From Salirhabdus euzebyi (GTDB lineage: Bacteria > Bacillota > Bacilli > Bacillales > Alkalibacillaceae), in assembly GCF_014207435.1 (NCBI RefSeq), contig NZ_JACHGH010000003.1, positions 310,001-374,000 on the forward strand: a stretch of 64,000 bases of DNA. Reading direction: 5' to 3'. A program made the position numbers and the translations under genes. Of this stretch, positions 46,587 to 56,857 are shown in pieces. Position 1 is the stretch's first letter; the number at the start of each line of letters is the position of its first letter. A model generated the notes under the pieces. The model worked only from the letters and a program-made list of their open reading frames with translations. It was not told where the DNA came from and did no database searches.

Positions 46587-48554
46587 TTAATATGGCACTT
46601 TTTCATCTATTACAACACTACCATCAACGACAACCTTAAATCTTCCTATTTGATCAGGAGCAATTGTTAAATCTACGGCAAATGTTTTATCCTCACTTAT
46701 TGTTTCTGATGTATGAATATCTTGAAAATTATGGGTCATATCTTCTACATAAATTTCTACTAATTTCTCCACCTGTTCATCAGCATTCCCGTTACCGTTA
46801 CCGTTGCCGTTGCCTTGATTACTATTGTCGACTGTTACGGTATATTGTACTCGTTTTGTAACAGGTTTTTGTTCTGCTCCTTTGGAAACATGCACTTTGA
46901 TTTCTGTACCTTCCTCCACTTCTGTAAAGGCAGCAGGTTCCGTTTTGATTACATACCCTTCTGGTACATCATCTGAAAATTCTTCAAGGACATAGATATT
47001 TAATTCATTTTCTACTAAATATCTTTCCACATCTTCTAACGCTTGGCCACTTAAGGGCTGGAGCACGATTTTCTTAGGGCCTGAACTCACTTCAAAGATA
47101 ACCCTTGTTTCTTCCGGTAATATCGGAGTCCCCGAATCAGGACTTTGCGCTATTATTTCACCTTCTGGACGATCTGACTCAACTGGTACTCTAGTGATTT
47201 CTTTATAATTTAAGCTTGTTAATAAACGCTCTACTTGATCAAATTGTTGACCAACGTAATTATCAAATTCCTTTTTCTCTTTACCTAAACTCGTAATAAT
47301 CGTAACAGTAGATCCTTCCTTTACTACCGAACCAGCATCTGGATCTGTAGTAATTACAAAGCCTTCTTCAATCGTATCCGAATTTCTGGATTCACTTTTC
47401 ACATCTAAATTTAGCGCCCTTAACTCACTATAAGCCTCTTCATATGTCATACCTTCTACACTAATGATTTCTACCTCTTTTGGCATTAGCCATTTAGGTA
47501 AAAGGAAAAGGGCAGCAATTCCACCTATAACAAGCATTGTAATGAGAGCAATAACCCATATTTTCCATTTTTTCTTTTTCTTCTCTGCCTCAGCACTCTC
47601 ATTTTTCTTACGAATAATCGTCTCACCATGGTTGTTGGATAGATCATTATCAGATGTAATGATAGGAATGGCCTTTGTTTCTTCTCCCTCTTCCTGTGGC
47701 GGTATATATTTATTTTCATTATAACGCTCTGGAAGTAAAACTGTAGCCAAATCCTCCTCAAGCTGGTGAGCATTTTCATAACGATGAAATGGATTTTTTG
47801 CTGTAGCTTTTAAAACGACATTTTCTACACTCTGTGGAATATCGTGAATCCATCTTCTAACAGACGGTGTTTCACTTTGCAAGTGTTTCAAAGCAATAGA
47901 AACAGCAGATTCTCCTGAAAAAGGGAGTCTACCAGTTAGTAGTTCGAAAAATACGATTCCTAAAGAATAAATGTCTGATTTCCTTATTGCTGTACCGCCT
48001 CGGGCTTGTTCTGGTGATAAGTAATGTACAGAGCCAAGTACAGAATTCGTTTGGGTTACACTCGTACTACTTAATGCCATGGCAATGCCGAAATCTGTTA
48101 CTTTTACTTTTCCACTATTATTGATTAATATATTTTGTGGCTTAATGTCCCGATGGATAATTTCATTTGCATGGGCATGAGAAATAGCAGAAGTAACTTG
48201 TTTCATTACATCAACAGCTTCTTCTACAGGCAAAGGACCGTACATTTGAATATATTGCTTTAACGTCATACCTTTCACATATTCCATCACTATGTAGTAA
48301 ATGCCATCTTCATTGTCTTCACCGACGTCAAAAATATTTACAATATTAGGATGTGACAAACTTATCGTCGATTGGGCTTCTCTTCTAAATCTTTCGATAA
48401 ATTCTTCATCATGAGCATATTCCATTCTTAACACTTTTATCGCTACATCACGCTCTAGAATAAGGTCATGGGCTAAATAAACATTAGCCATCCCACCTCC
48501 ACCTATTGCGTGTTTAATTTGATAACGCTCATTTAATAACTGTCCTCTAAACAT
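46587..48554 (-). CDS. prkC: PrkC, membrane Ser/Thr kinase with PASTA repeats
   Basis: A 655-residue Hanks-type kinase. Its kinase domain (about 1-270) has IGGGGMANVYLAHD, Lys40, HRDIKPQNIL and DFGIAMA. One membrane helix (about 332-354) is followed by three PASTA repeats (about 360-560) that sense peptidoglycan fragments. A C-terminal beta domain is joined by a Gly-Asn linker encoded by a 6-base tandem repeat (46785-46814). It triggers spore germination and controls growth. It starts three bases after prpC. Confidence 0.97.
   Translation of the reverse strand: MFRGQLLNERYQIKHAIGGGGMANVYLAHDLILERDVAIKVLRMEYAHDEEFIERFRREAQSTISLSHPNIVNIFDVGEDNEDGIYYIVMEYVKGMTLKQYIQMYGPLPVEEAVDVMKQVTSAISHAHANEIIHRDIKPQNILINNSGKVKVTDFGIAMALSSTSVTQTNSVLGSVHYLSPEQARGGTAIRKSDIYSLGIVFFELLTGRLPFSGESAVSIALKHLQSETPSVRRWIHDIPQSVENVVLKATAKNPFHRYENAHQLEEDLATVLLPERYNENKYIPPQEEGEETKAIPIITSDNDLSNNHGETIIRKKNESAEAEKKKKKWKIWVIALITMLVIGGIAALFLLPKWLMPKEVEIISVEGMTYEEAYSELRALNLDVKSESRNSDTIEEGFVITTDPDAGSVVKEGSTVTIITSLGKEKKEFDNYVGQQFDQVERLLTSLNYKEITRVPVESDRPEGEIIAQSPDSGTPILPEETRVIFEVSSGPKKIVLQPLSGQALEDVERYLVENELNIYVLEEFSDDVPEGYVIKTEPAAFTEVEEGTEIKVHVSKGAEQKPVTKRVQYTVTVDNSNQGNGNGNGNGNADEQVEKLVEIYVEDMTHNFQDIHTSETISEDKTFAVDLTIAPDQIGRFKVVVDGSVVIDEKVPY
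46785..46814 (-). repeat. Five-unit hexanucleotide tandem repeat in prkC
   Basis: Four GGYAAC units plus one GGGAAT unit encode an alternating Gly-Asn linker between the last PASTA repeat and the C-terminal domain. Multiples of six keep the frame, so slippage would only change linker length. Confidence 0.85.
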
Positions 48555-48557
48555 GCC

Positions 48558-49310
48558 TTATTCACCCTCTTTCTTTTGAGGGCTGTTTTGAACGATGGCA
48601 AGCGTAATATTATCTTCGCCACCTCGCTCATTTGCAAGATTAATAAGCTTATTGCAGGATTCCTCTATCGAATCCTCTTCAATAATATACTGGTGTAATT
48701 CATTATCTTCTACTTTATTTGTTAAACCATCGGAGCATAATAGGAGATAGTTATTTTCTTCCCAACCGATTGTTTTTACATCTATCCCTACCTTCTCTTC
48801 TGTTCCTAATGCTTTTAATAAAACATGCTTTCTCGGATGGTGTTCTGCATCTTCTTTAGACAATTGGCCAGACCGAACTAATTCATTAACTAAAGAATGG
48901 TCTTCCGTGATTTGCTTAAATCCGTGACTGTTAGATAAATAGCCACGACTGTCCCCAATGTGTCCAATCGTAATAAAATCAGACGCACAAATGGCAGCCA
49001 CAACCGTCGTACCCATTCCCCTACATTCTTCGTGCTCAATTGCATAATTCAAAATATCTCGATTAGCAATTTTAATTTGCTCACTAAGCCACTCTTCTGC
49101 TTCTTCAGGGGACCCAATTCTCCCTACTTTTTCCCATTCTTTATGTAGACTAGCTGTCACAAGTGCACTTGCTACATCGCCAGCACTGTGTCCCCCCATA
49201 CCATCCGCAACAATAGCCAAAATTTGTCTATCTTTATTAAGATAGATTCCTCCAGCATCCTCGTTATGGCTTCTCACATGTCCGGTATCTGTTAGAAAAC
49301 TTCCTAACAT
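48558..49310 (-). CDS. prpC: PrpC, PP2C-type protein phosphatase
   Basis: A 250-residue PPM phosphatase with TDTGHVRSHNEDAGG, VADGMGGHSAGDVAS, IGHIGDSRGYL and LLCSDGLTNKV, which hold the metal-binding Asp residues. It reverses PrkC phosphorylation. The start is the ATG at 49308-49310 six bases after AGGTG; a GTG three codons upstream is part of that ribosome site. It is adjacent to prkC. The gene normally upstream, rlmN, is missing (see 49316-49411). Confidence 0.96.
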   Translation of the reverse strand: MLGSFLTDTGHVRSHNEDAGGIYLNKDRQILAIVADGMGGHSAGDVASALVTASLHKEWEKVGRIGSPEEAEEWLSEQIKIANRDILNYAIEHEECRGMGTTVVAAICASDFITIGHIGDSRGYLSNSHGFKQITEDHSLVNELVRSGQLSKEDAEHHPRKHVLLKALGTEEKVGIDVKTIGWEENNYLLLCSDGLTNKVEDNELHQYIIEEDSIEESCNKLINLANERGGEDNITLAIVQNSPQKKEGE

Positions 49311-49315
49311 TACTT

Positions 49316-49411
49316 TCACCTCGTCTCTTCCTTACGCCCTTTAGCCTTCCTTGGCACATAGGCAGTATATATATCATCTACTTGCTCACGTATGAACGTG
49401 AAGAGAATCAT
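49316..49411 (-). pseudogene. rlmN: Probable decayed C-terminus of rlmN
   Basis: A 31-codon frame ends five bases before the prpC start codon and encodes FTFIREQVDDIYTAYVP followed by RKAKGRKEETR. This resembles the end of Bacillus RlmN, where TIRREQG-DID-AACGQ-LRAK leads to a charged tail: REQ, DI, an Ala, Ala-Lys and the terminal EETR align without gaps. The radical-SAM body and the catalytic Cys of the AACGQ motif are gone. Three stop codons lie directly upstream in frame. rlmN occupies exactly this place in B. subtilis. A short real peptide is possible but less likely. Confidence 0.5.
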
Positions 49412-49513
49412 TTATCACTATACGTCTTTCGTTATTAAAGGTATTCTTTAACGTATTCATAAAATCCTTTGAAATATTTGTCATTTTTATGAAAAGAATA
49501 CACCATAAGTGTT

Positions 49514-50851
49514 TTACTTTTTAACTAGCCTCGTTAAGAAAAAACCATCTGTATTTAAATCATGCGGGAAAAGTTGTAACCCCAAATCACTTAAACCAGG
49601 TAAACCTTGACACACTTCAGGAAGTTCTTGTTGAAACGCTTTATCAAGCTCATACTCAGAATGATCCTCCAGAAATGTTTGAATTAATTGTTCATTTTCT
49701 TCTTTATCCACTGTACACGTACTATATACCATTTTGCCACCAGATTTTAATAACGGGCTTACCGCTTCTAAAAGTTCGCGTTGGATTTTAGATAAATTCA
49801 CAATGTCCTGTTCTGATTTTTGATACTTAATATCCGGCTTTCCTCGTAATACACCTAAACCGGAACAAGGTGCATCTAATAAAATTCGATCAAAGGTTTC
49901 ACCATCATAAATTTCCCCTAGTCGTCTACTATCCCCTTGTTTCGCTTCAACAATCGTTAAACCGAGCTCTTCTGCTTTTTGTTCTACTAGCTTCGTCTTT
50001 TTTTCATGTAGATCATAGGCGTGAATTTCCCCTACGTTCCCCATTTTTTCAGCAATATGTGTTGTTTTGCCACCAGGAGCACTACAAGCATCTAATACAA
50101 GCATACCAGCTTGCACATCCATCATTTCTCCTACTAGCATAGAGCTTTCATCTTGGACTGTTAGGTAATCTTTAAAAAGAGGATGGCGGAATACATTACC
50201 TTTTTTAATAATAATCCCTTGAGGCGACAACTTTGACCGTTCCACTTCTATTCCATCTTTTTGCAAAGTTTCTATTACTTCCTCACGAGTTATTTTTAAC
50301 GTCTGGACCCGAATCGACACTTCTTTTGTATGCAAATTTCGATAACACATCGATTTAGCCTGGTCGATTCCATACCATCTAACAAATCGCTCTACTAACC
50401 ATTTAGGATGACTTGTCTCGATTGCTAAGCGTTCCACCGGGTCTTCAATAGATTCCAAAGATGGTAGACCTTCTCGTTGTACCGTTCTCAATACACCATT
50501 TACAAAGGACCCAATTCCTTTATGCCCTTTTTTCTTGGCCATTTCAACAGACTCATGAATAATAGCATGATCCGGAATTTTTTCTAAATACTGCATTTGA
50601 TAAATAGCCATATACAATAGCCATTTTACCCACGGCTGAACCTTTCTTTTCACAAATGGAGATAAGTAAAAGTTAAGGGTATCTCTTCGTTGCAACGTTC
50701 CATAAACAAGTTCGGTAAGTAAAGCCACATCCTTACTATTTAATCCGTCTTTTTCAATTGATTGATGGATAAGCAAATTACTATATCCACCACTTTCTCC
50801 AACCCGAACTAAAATGTTTAAAGCTGCTTCACGTACTGTTTTTTGTGTCAT
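49514..50851 (-). CDS. rsmB: RsmB, 16S rRNA m5C967 methyltransferase
   Basis: A 445-residue protein with an N-terminal NusB-like RNA-binding domain (about 1-140) and a C-terminal SAM methyltransferase. VLDACSAPGGKTTHIAEKM binds SAM, LLDAPCSGLGVLRGKPD carries the first catalytic-region Cys and MVYSTCTVDKEENE the second. The ATG lies two bases before the fmt stop region, with GGAGATTGAC. It is followed by about 200 bases without an intact gene. Confidence 0.95.
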   Translation of the reverse strand: MTQKTVREAALNILVRVGESGGYSNLLIHQSIEKDGLNSKDVALLTELVYGTLQRRDTLNFYLSPFVKRKVQPWVKWLLYMAIYQMQYLEKIPDHAIIHESVEMAKKKGHKGIGSFVNGVLRTVQREGLPSLESIEDPVERLAIETSHPKWLVERFVRWYGIDQAKSMCYRNLHTKEVSIRVQTLKITREEVIETLQKDGIEVERSKLSPQGIIIKKGNVFRHPLFKDYLTVQDESSMLVGEMMDVQAGMLVLDACSAPGGKTTHIAEKMGNVGEIHAYDLHEKKTKLVEQKAEELGLTIVEAKQGDSRRLGEIYDGETFDRILLDAPCSGLGVLRGKPDIKYQKSEQDIVNLSKIQRELLEAVSPLLKSGGKMVYSTCTVDKEENEQLIQTFLEDHSEYELDKAFQQELPEVCQGLPGLSDLGLQLFPHDLNTDGFFLTRLVKK

Positions 50852-50852
50852 G

Positions 50853-51800
50853 TCAATCTCCTAACTTGTCACCTATTTGTAATTGGCTTCCTGCCCCTCT
50901 TAAAAAAGACTCTGCATCCATTCTCTTTTTTCCAGCTGGTTGTAAGTCCGTAATATTAATAGCTTGGCTATTCCCGCACATCACAACAAAGCCATCTGAC
51001 AAAATTTCGACGATTTCTCCTGGGGTACCTTTATATGTAGTTTCTACTTTTTCTCCCCACCATACTTTCATGTTTTTTCCCTGCCATGTTGTTGATGCTA
51101 CTGGCCAAGGGTGTAATCCACGAATATGATTGTAGACTTTTTCTTGGGAATCCTCCCAATTAATTTGCTCTTGTTCTCTTTTTATATTATAAGCATACGT
51201 AACCTTATCTTCATTCTGTTTTTCAGGGTGGATATTTTCTGAAAATACGTCAGGAATTGTTTTGCTTAATAATGCAGATCCCGCTTCTGCTAGCTTATCA
51301 TGTAAAGTTCCTACATGATCTGTTTCTGTAATAGGTACACTCACTTGAGAAATCATATCTCCAGCATCTAAAGCTTCCACCATATACATAATGGTGACAC
51401 CTGTTTCTTTTTTTCCTTGCAAAATAGCATAGTGAATAGGAGCACCGCCTCTTAATTCGGGCAAAAGAGATGCGTGAACATTAATGCAACCGTACCGAGG
51501 ACTCTCCAATAGCTGCTTCGGTAAAATTTGACCGAAAGCGGCCGTCACAATTAAGTCAGGTTTATATTCTAGCACTTTATCGTATTCATTTTTTATTTTT
51601 TCAGGTTGAAATACGGGAATCCCCTGTGTTTCTGCCTCCACTTTAACCGGAGGAGGTGTAAGTGTTCTTTTACGGCCTTTCGGACGGTCAGGCTGTGTAA
51701 CAACAGCAACTACGTTATAACCATCCTTTATAATTTGTTGTAAAACAGGAACTGCAAAGTCTGGTGTACCCATAAAAACGATTCGTTTGCTTATGCTCAT
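50853..51800 (-). CDS. fmt: Methionyl-tRNA formyltransferase
   Basis: A 315-residue enzyme. The N-terminal formyltransferase domain has [15 protein letters not shown], the catalytic [17 protein letters not shown] and [10 protein letters not shown]; a C-terminal OB-like domain follows (about 210-310). It formylates initiator Met-tRNA using formyl-THF. It follows priA by 16 bases with AAGGAGAGCATC. The def gene that normally lies between them is absent. Confidence 0.97.
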   Translation of the reverse strand: MSISKRIVFMGTPDFAVPVLQQIIKDGYNVVAVVTQPDRPKGRKRTLTPPPVKVEAETQGIPVFQPEKIKNEYDKVLEYKPDLIVTAAFGQILPKQLLESPRYGCINVHASLLPELRGGAPIHYAILQGKKETGVTIMYMVEALDAGDMISQVSVPITETDHVGTLHDKLAEAGSALLSKTIPDVFSENIHPEKQNEDKVTYAYNIKREQEQINWEDSQEKVYNHIRGLHPWPVASTTWQGKNMKVWWGEKVETTYKGTPGEIVEILSDGFVVMCGNSQAINITDLQPAGKKRMDAESFLRGAGSQLQIGDKLGD

Positions 51801-51816
51801 GATGCTCTCCTTTCGC

Positions 51817-54225
51817 CTACATCATTTGATTTGGTTCAAAATCTACTGATATTTGTAAGTCTTTCTGTTGAATTTCATCTTCAAACAATTGAATAATACT
51901 TTTCATTTTTTTATATAAATCGGGCTCATTTCTGTATTTTATCATGCATTGATAGCGATATCTATTTTTGATCCGAGTCAAAGGAGAAGGGGTTGGTCCC
52001 AGTATCTTTGTATCTGGGGCAATTTTCTCCGATAAAATTTTAGCAATTTTTTGTGCTACTTGAACGACGTAAACATGATTCGAATGGGAAACGGTTACTA
52101 ATGTTAAGAAATAATATGGTGGATATTGGAACGTTTTCCTTATGTTCATTTCGTGTTGAAAAAAGCCTTCATAATCATATTGACTAGCTAATTCCACACT
52201 ATAATGCTCCGGAGTATACGATTGAATAATTACCTCCCCAGGTAGTTGGTGTCTCCCAGCACGTCCACTAACTTGTGTGAGTAATTGAAACGTCTTTTCT
52301 GACGAGCGAAAATCTGGTAAATGTAACAAGGAATCAGCTGCTAAAACACCTACTAGTGTAACATTGGCAAAATCCAAACCTTTTGCAATCATTTGAGTCC
52401 CTAACAAAATGTCGGCTTTATGTTCCCCAAATTGTGTTAATAGCTTTTCGTGTGCTCCTTTACGTCTTGTTGTATCCACATCCATCCGAATTACTCTAGC
52501 CTCCGGAAAGGTTTGTTGGAGTGCTTCTTCTACCTTTTGTGTTCCTGTTCCAAAATATCTAATCGATTCACTCTCGCACTCAGGACACTTTTTAGGCATC
52601 GGAATTTCGTACGAGCAATAGTGACATTTTAAACGTTCTTGATTACGGTGATACGTTAAAGAAATATCACAATGAGGGCATTGAACAGTATTCCCACAAT
52701 CTCGGCAAATAACGAAAGTGGAATAGCCTCTACGGTTTAAAAACAAAACGATTTGCTGCTTCTTTTGAATACGCTCTCGTATTTTTTCCTGAAGCTCCAT
52801 CGAAAACATGGACCGGTTACCTGCATGTAATTCTCCCCTCATATCTACAATATGAACCGCAGGCATTGCTTGTTCATTCATACGTTTAGACAACGTTAAC
52901 AATTTATAAACGTCCTTTTTTGCTCTCGCAAAGGTTTCTAATGTGGGTGTAGCACTCCCTAGCACTACTGGACACTGATGATGTTTACCTCTGTAAATAG
53001 CTACATCTCTTGCATGATACCTAGGATGGTCATCTTGTTTATAACTCGTTTCGTGCTCCTCATCAATAATAATGATGCCTAAATTACGAAATGGTGCAAA
53101 AATAGCAGATCTAGCCCCTACGACTACTTGTACTTCTTTTCGTTGAATTTTTCGCCACTCATCAAATTTCTCTCCTGCAGAGAGACCACTGTGCATGACC
53201 GCAACCTTTGATCCAAAACGACTTTTAAATCGCTGAACCATCTGTGGAGTTAAGGCAATTTCAGGAACTAAAACAATAGCCTCCTTACCTTGCTCCAAAA
53301 CCTTCTGGATTGATTGCAAATAAACTTCTGTTTTTCCACTACCTGTTACTCCATGCAAAAGAAAAACATCATGGTTATTTTCATCAATCGACTTCTTAAT
53401 AGGCTTAATAGCGGCAGACTGTTCACTTGTTAACTCTAAAGGAACTGTTTTTTCAAATGTACGATTCTGTAACGGGTCACGGTACACTTCCTTCTCAAAC
53501 AGTTCAAGTAGTCCCTTTTTGGAAAGATTATTAATCGTAGAACGGGTAGTGTCTATTTTTCCTAAAAGCTGCTTCAAAGGAATAGCCTCTGGTTTATCAA
53601 GGAAATAAGTGATGATTTCTTGCTGTTTCACTGCCTGCTTTGGAGTATCTAATAAAGCCTCTTCTAGTTTCCAAAGCTCTACAGGTTTTACCCATGTGAT
53701 TTTTTTCTTCGTCTCTTTACTTTTTACGATATAACGAATCTCTACTAAGCCATCTTGAATAGCTTTTTGTATTTGATAATAGGTTATTTGTCGATCATCT
53801 ATATCACTAAATGGAACTACAGCTCTGCCTGCAAATAAGAACCGTAAAGCCTCCTCTAACATATCCTCCTGCGCTAATAACCAAAGCTCTTTTTCATATT
53901 TTGCTTTTAATATTTGCGGGAGCATCACTTGAAGTGCAGTGATTTGAAAACTGAGTGTCTTTTCTGCCAACCATTTACCTAAAGAAATTAATTCATTTGT
54001 TAAAACTGGAGTAAGGTCCATTACTTCCTGAATTTCTTTCAACTTACTAATAGACGATTCATTTTGAACTTCTACTACAAATCCCATTACTTTTCTCGGA
54101 CCAAATGGAACGATTACACGCATTCCCTCTTCCATAACCCCTATATAACGTTCCGGAATCTTGTAATCAAATAAGCGATCAATAGACATAGAGGGAACAT
54201 CAACTATAACTCTTGCTATGTTCAC
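51817..54225 (-). CDS. priA: PriA, primosomal replication-restart helicase
   Basis: An 802-residue PriA. The N-terminal DNA-binding domain begins [18 protein letters not shown]. The helicase core has [14 protein letters not shown] (Walker A), [12 protein letters not shown], and [10 protein letters not shown]. Two zinc sites are seen in [13 protein letters not shown] and [17 protein letters not shown]. It reloads the replicative helicase at stalled forks. The ATG overlaps the coaBC stop by 4 nt. Confidence 0.97.
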   Translation of the reverse strand: MNIARVIVDVPSMSIDRLFDYKIPERYIGVMEEGMRVIVPFGPRKVMGFVVEVQNESSISKLKEIQEVMDLTPVLTNELISLGKWLAEKTLSFQITALQVMLPQILKAKYEKELWLLAQEDMLEEALRFLFAGRAVVPFSDIDDRQITYYQIQKAIQDGLVEIRYIVKSKETKKKITWVKPVELWKLEEALLDTPKQAVKQQEIITYFLDKPEAIPLKQLLGKIDTTRSTINNLSKKGLLELFEKEVYRDPLQNRTFEKTVPLELTSEQSAAIKPIKKSIDENNHDVFLLHGVTGSGKTEVYLQSIQKVLEQGKEAIVLVPEIALTPQMVQRFKSRFGSKVAVMHSGLSAGEKFDEWRKIQRKEVQVVVGARSAIFAPFRNLGIIIIDEEHETSYKQDDHPRYHARDVAIYRGKHHQCPVVLGSATPTLETFARAKKDVYKLLTLSKRMNEQAMPAVHIVDMRGELHAGNRSMFSMELQEKIRERIQKKQQIVLFLNRRGYSTFVICRDCGNTVQCPHCDISLTYHRNQERLKCHYCSYEIPMPKKCPECESESIRYFGTGTQKVEEALQQTFPEARVIRMDVDTTRRKGAHEKLLTQFGEHKADILLGTQMIAKGLDFANVTLVGVLAADSLLHLPDFRSSEKTFQLLTQVSGRAGRHQLPGEVIIQSYTPEHYSVELASQYDYEGFFQHEMNIRKTFQYPPYYFLTLVTVSHSNHVYVVQVAQKIAKILSEKIAPDTKILGPTPSPLTRIKNRYRYQCMIKYRNEPDLYKKMKSIIQLFEDEIQQKDLQISVDFEPNQMM

Positions 54226-55433
54226 AATGTACCATCCTTCATATCATTTTCCATTAGGACGAAGATCTTTTTTGCAATTTCTGATTTGGACAGAAGTGGC
54301 ATAATCTCTTCTTTACCTTTTGCAGACAGAAAAGTAACAATGTTCGTATCCACACTAAAACCTGCACCTTCTTGACTAATATCATTGACAACAATGGCAT
54401 CTAAATTTTTCTTTGCGAGCTTTTCCTTACCATAGCGAATTACATCGTTTGTCTCTGCAGCGAATCCAACTAAATATTGCTGTTTCTTTTTTTTACCTAA
54501 AGTTTTCAAAATATCTTTTGTCCGTTCCATTTCAACTACTAGATTTCCGTCTTGCTTTTTCATTTTTTGGTCAAAGGTTTTTATTGGTTTATAATCAGCT
54601 ACTGCTGCAGATTTAACAACAATATCACACGCATCATAATGCAAAAGTACTTGATCATACATCTCTTCTGCCGTTTTTACTTCTATCCGCTTTACTTTCG
54701 GCGGAGTTGGAAGCTTCGTTGGTCCTGTGACTAGCGTTACATTTGCTCCAAGCTTTGAAGCAACTTCAGCTAACGCATACCCCATTTTTCCAGAAGAATG
54801 ATTCGTAAAAAAACGCACTGGATCAATAGATTCTTGTGTTGGACCTGCAGTAATTAATATTTCTTTACCATGAAAAAAAGTAGAGTCTTTACTGTTTTCT
54901 TGTTCTTCTATTACACGAATAATTGTTTCTGGTTCTTCTAATCTTCCTTTACCAACATACCCACAAGCTAAAAATCCTTCGCCAGGCTCAATAAATTGAT
55001 ACCCAAATGAAGTTAACGTTTGCATGTTTTTTTGAACAGCAGGATTTGCATACATATGCACATTCATTGCTGGTGCAACATAAATAGAAGCACGTGTAGC
55101 AGTTAACGTTGTTGTTAACATATCATCTGCTATGCCATTAGCAACCTTCCCAAGAACGTTAGCTGTTGCTGGAGCTAATACAAAAATATCTGCCCAATCC
55201 GCCAAATCAATATGGGCAATTTTATTTGGATCCTTTTCATCAAAAGTATCAATGTAAACTGGTTGTCTGGATAAAGCTTGAAATGTAAGGGGATTCACAA
55301 ACTTTTGTGCACTCTCTGTCATTATAACCTTTACGTTTGCCCCTTTTTGAACAAGCTTACTCGTTAAGGCACATGCTTTATAGGCAGCTATGCCACCTGA
55401 AACCCCTAACACTATGTTTTTGTTTTGTACCAT
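54222..55433 (-). CDS. coaBC: CoaBC, bifunctional phosphopantothenoylcysteine decarboxylase/synthase
   Basis: A 403-residue two-domain enzyme of CoA synthesis. The N-terminal flavodoxin-like CoaC half has GVSGGIAAYKA, the catalytic-site APAMNVHMYANPAVQKN and GEGFLACGYVGKGRL. The C-terminal CoaB half (from about 190) starts ILITAGPTQESIDPVRFFTNHSSGKMG. The ATG at 55431-55433 follows GGGGGAGTGAGC. It is separated from rpoZ by two hairpins. Confidence 0.97.
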   Translation of the reverse strand: MVQNKNIVLGVSGGIAAYKACALTSKLVQKGANVKVIMTESAQKFVNPLTFQALSRQPVYIDTFDEKDPNKIAHIDLADWADIFVLAPATANVLGKVANGIADDMLTTTLTATRASIYVAPAMNVHMYANPAVQKNMQTLTSFGYQFIEPGEGFLACGYVGKGRLEEPETIIRVIEEQENSKDSTFFHGKEILITAGPTQESIDPVRFFTNHSSGKMGYALAEVASKLGANVTLVTGPTKLPTPPKVKRIEVKTAEEMYDQVLLHYDACDIVVKSAAVADYKPIKTFDQKMKKQDGNLVVEMERTKDILKTLGKKKKQQYLVGFAAETNDVIRYGKEKLAKKNLDAIVVNDISQEGAGFSVDTNIVTFLSAKGKEEIMPLLSKSEIAKKIFVLMENDMKDGTL

Positions 55434-55463
55434 CGCTCACTCCCCCTTGATTGGTGAAAAAAC

Positions 55464-55482
55464 AGGACATAAAGCCTGTCCT
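55464..55482 (-). terminator. Terminator-like hairpin just upstream of coaBC
   Basis: AGGACA, loop GGCTTTA, TGTCCT on the minus strand is followed by GTTTTTTC, about 30 bases before the coaBC start. It may be a second terminator for rpoZ or an attenuator of coaBC. The region 55434-55626 otherwise shows only the rpoZ terminator. Confidence 0.5.
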
Positions 55483-55584
55483 CCGATAGTTTGTAAATGT
55501 AGATGTAATAGGAAACCCAGCTTGTGAAAGCCTTGCAATTTTATACTTTAACCCTTTAACACAGTGGAACTTTCTGAATGTACA

Positions 55585-55615
55585 AAAATAACAACCTGAA
55601 ACAGGTTGTTATTTT
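55585..55615 (-). terminator. Terminator after rpoZ
   Basis: AAAATAACAACCTG, loop TTT, CAGGTTGTTATTTT forms a perfect 14-bp stem 11 bases after the rpoZ stop. Confidence 0.93.
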
Positions 55616-55626
55616 AATACGGTGCA

Positions 55627-55839
55627 TTAGCTATTTAAATAGTCATCAGTAGCAGGTTCTAGCTTTTCTGCTTTAATTTCTTCTAACGCAACGCCAACAA
55701 ATTTATAAGATTTCGCATTTTCAATCATTGGGTTATTTGTTTCTTGCATTTCACGAGCACGTTTCGATGAAATAATTACTAATGCGTATTTAGAATTAAC
55801 TTTTTCAAGCAATTCATCAATAGAGGGTTCTAACATCAT
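55627..55839 (-). CDS. rpoZ: RNA polymerase omega subunit
   Basis: A 70-residue omega subunit with [19 protein letters not shown] and [13 protein letters not shown]. Omega supports assembly of beta-prime. Two ATG codons lie in tandem at the start; the first overlaps the gmk stop by 4 nt (ATGA), and the second matches the usual family start. It is coupled to gmk. Confidence 0.95.
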   Translation of the reverse strand: MMLEPSIDELLEKVNSKYALVIISSKRAREMQETNNPMIENAKSYKFVGVALEEIKAEKLEPATDDYLNS

Positions 55840-56456
55840 TTTTCGTCACTCTCCAATACTTTTTTATATTCTTTTGCCACACGTTCGCGTTTACAATGCT
55901 CGCTTTGAACGATAGCTTGAATTTTTTCAACAGCATGATCGACCTCATCATTTACAACGACATAATCATAAGCTTCCATCATTTCGATTTCTTCTTTCGC
56001 TGCAAGAAGACGATTTTTTACTAATTCTTCTGTTTCTGTACCTCTTGTTACAATTCTATTTTTTAACTCTTCAAGACTTGGTGGGAATAAAAAGATAAAC
56101 ACACCTTCAGAGAAATTCTCTTTCACTTGTAATGCGCCCTGTACTTCTATTTCTAGAAATACATCCTTACCTTCTTGAAGCGTTTTTTCAACGTACTCTC
56201 TTGGTGTTCCATAGTAATTATTCACATATTGGGCCCATTCTAAAAGCTGTCCATGCTTAATCATTTTTTCTACTTCTTCCTTTTCACGGAAAAAGTAATC
56301 TACACCATCTTGTTCCCCAACACGGGGTTTACGGGTAGTCACGGATATGGAATACTGCAAGTCGGTTGCTTTTTCGAAAAGTGCTTTCCGTACCGTCCCT
56401 TTTCCAACTCCGGAAGGACCGGAAAGTACAAACAAAATCCCTTTCTTATCAATCAC
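55836..56456 (-). CDS. gmk: Guanylate kinase
   Basis: A 206-residue P-loop kinase with [11 protein letters not shown] (residues 11-21), [19 protein letters not shown] and a lid region around VTRGTETEE. It makes GDP from GMP, supplying GTP and (p)ppGpp synthesis. The start is GTG at 56454-56456, seven bases after GGAGG. It lies 11 bases after remA. Confidence 0.97.
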   Translation of the reverse strand: MIDKKGILFVLSGPSGVGKGTVRKALFEKATDLQYSISVTTRKPRVGEQDGVDYFFREKEEVEKMIKHGQLLEWAQYVNNYYGTPREYVEKTLQEGKDVFLEIEVQGALQVKENFSEGVFIFLFPPSLEELKNRIVTRGTETEELVKNRLLAAKEEIEMMEAYDYVVVNDEVDHAVEKIQAIVQSEHCKRERVAKEYKKVLESDEK

Positions 56457-56467
56457 CTTTATGCCTC

Positions 56468-56731
56468 CTACCCTTCATTCAGTATATCATCACTACTTAG
56501 CACTCGTTGTCCAACTGTTTCAGGCTGTACTGCGGATAAAACAACATGATCACTATCTGTAATAATAACCGCGCGTGTTCTACGACCATATGTAGCATCA
56601 ACAAGTTTATTATTGTCTCTTGCGACAGAGATAATTCTTTTGATTGGTGCTGATTCTGGTGAAACGATAGAAATAATACGATTTGCAGATACAACGTTAC
56701 CAAAACCAATATTGATTAGTCTTAAACTCAT
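56468..56731 (-). CDS. remA: RemA, biofilm matrix activator
   Basis: An 87-residue RemA (DUF370) protein starting [20 protein letters not shown] and containing [22 protein letters not shown]. RemA forms an oligomeric DNA-binding ring that activates matrix genes and osmoprotection in B. subtilis. It lies between yloC and gmk. A short perfect inverted repeat TGCTGTT-CGT-AACAGCA sits upstream (56751-56767). Confidence 0.96.
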   Translation of the reverse strand: MSLRLINIGFGNVVSANRIISIVSPESAPIKRIISVARDNNKLVDATYGRRTRAVIITDSDHVVLSAVQPETVGQRVLSSDDILNEG

Positions 56732-56857
56732 CGGAAGCTCCCCCTCTTTATGCTGTTCGTAACAGCAATCCCTATCATTTTTATATTTGTTATATTCTGA
56801 TACAGCCGTATTGCGTATTTTTTTATACTAAGAACAAATGTACCTTATTCTTCATCT

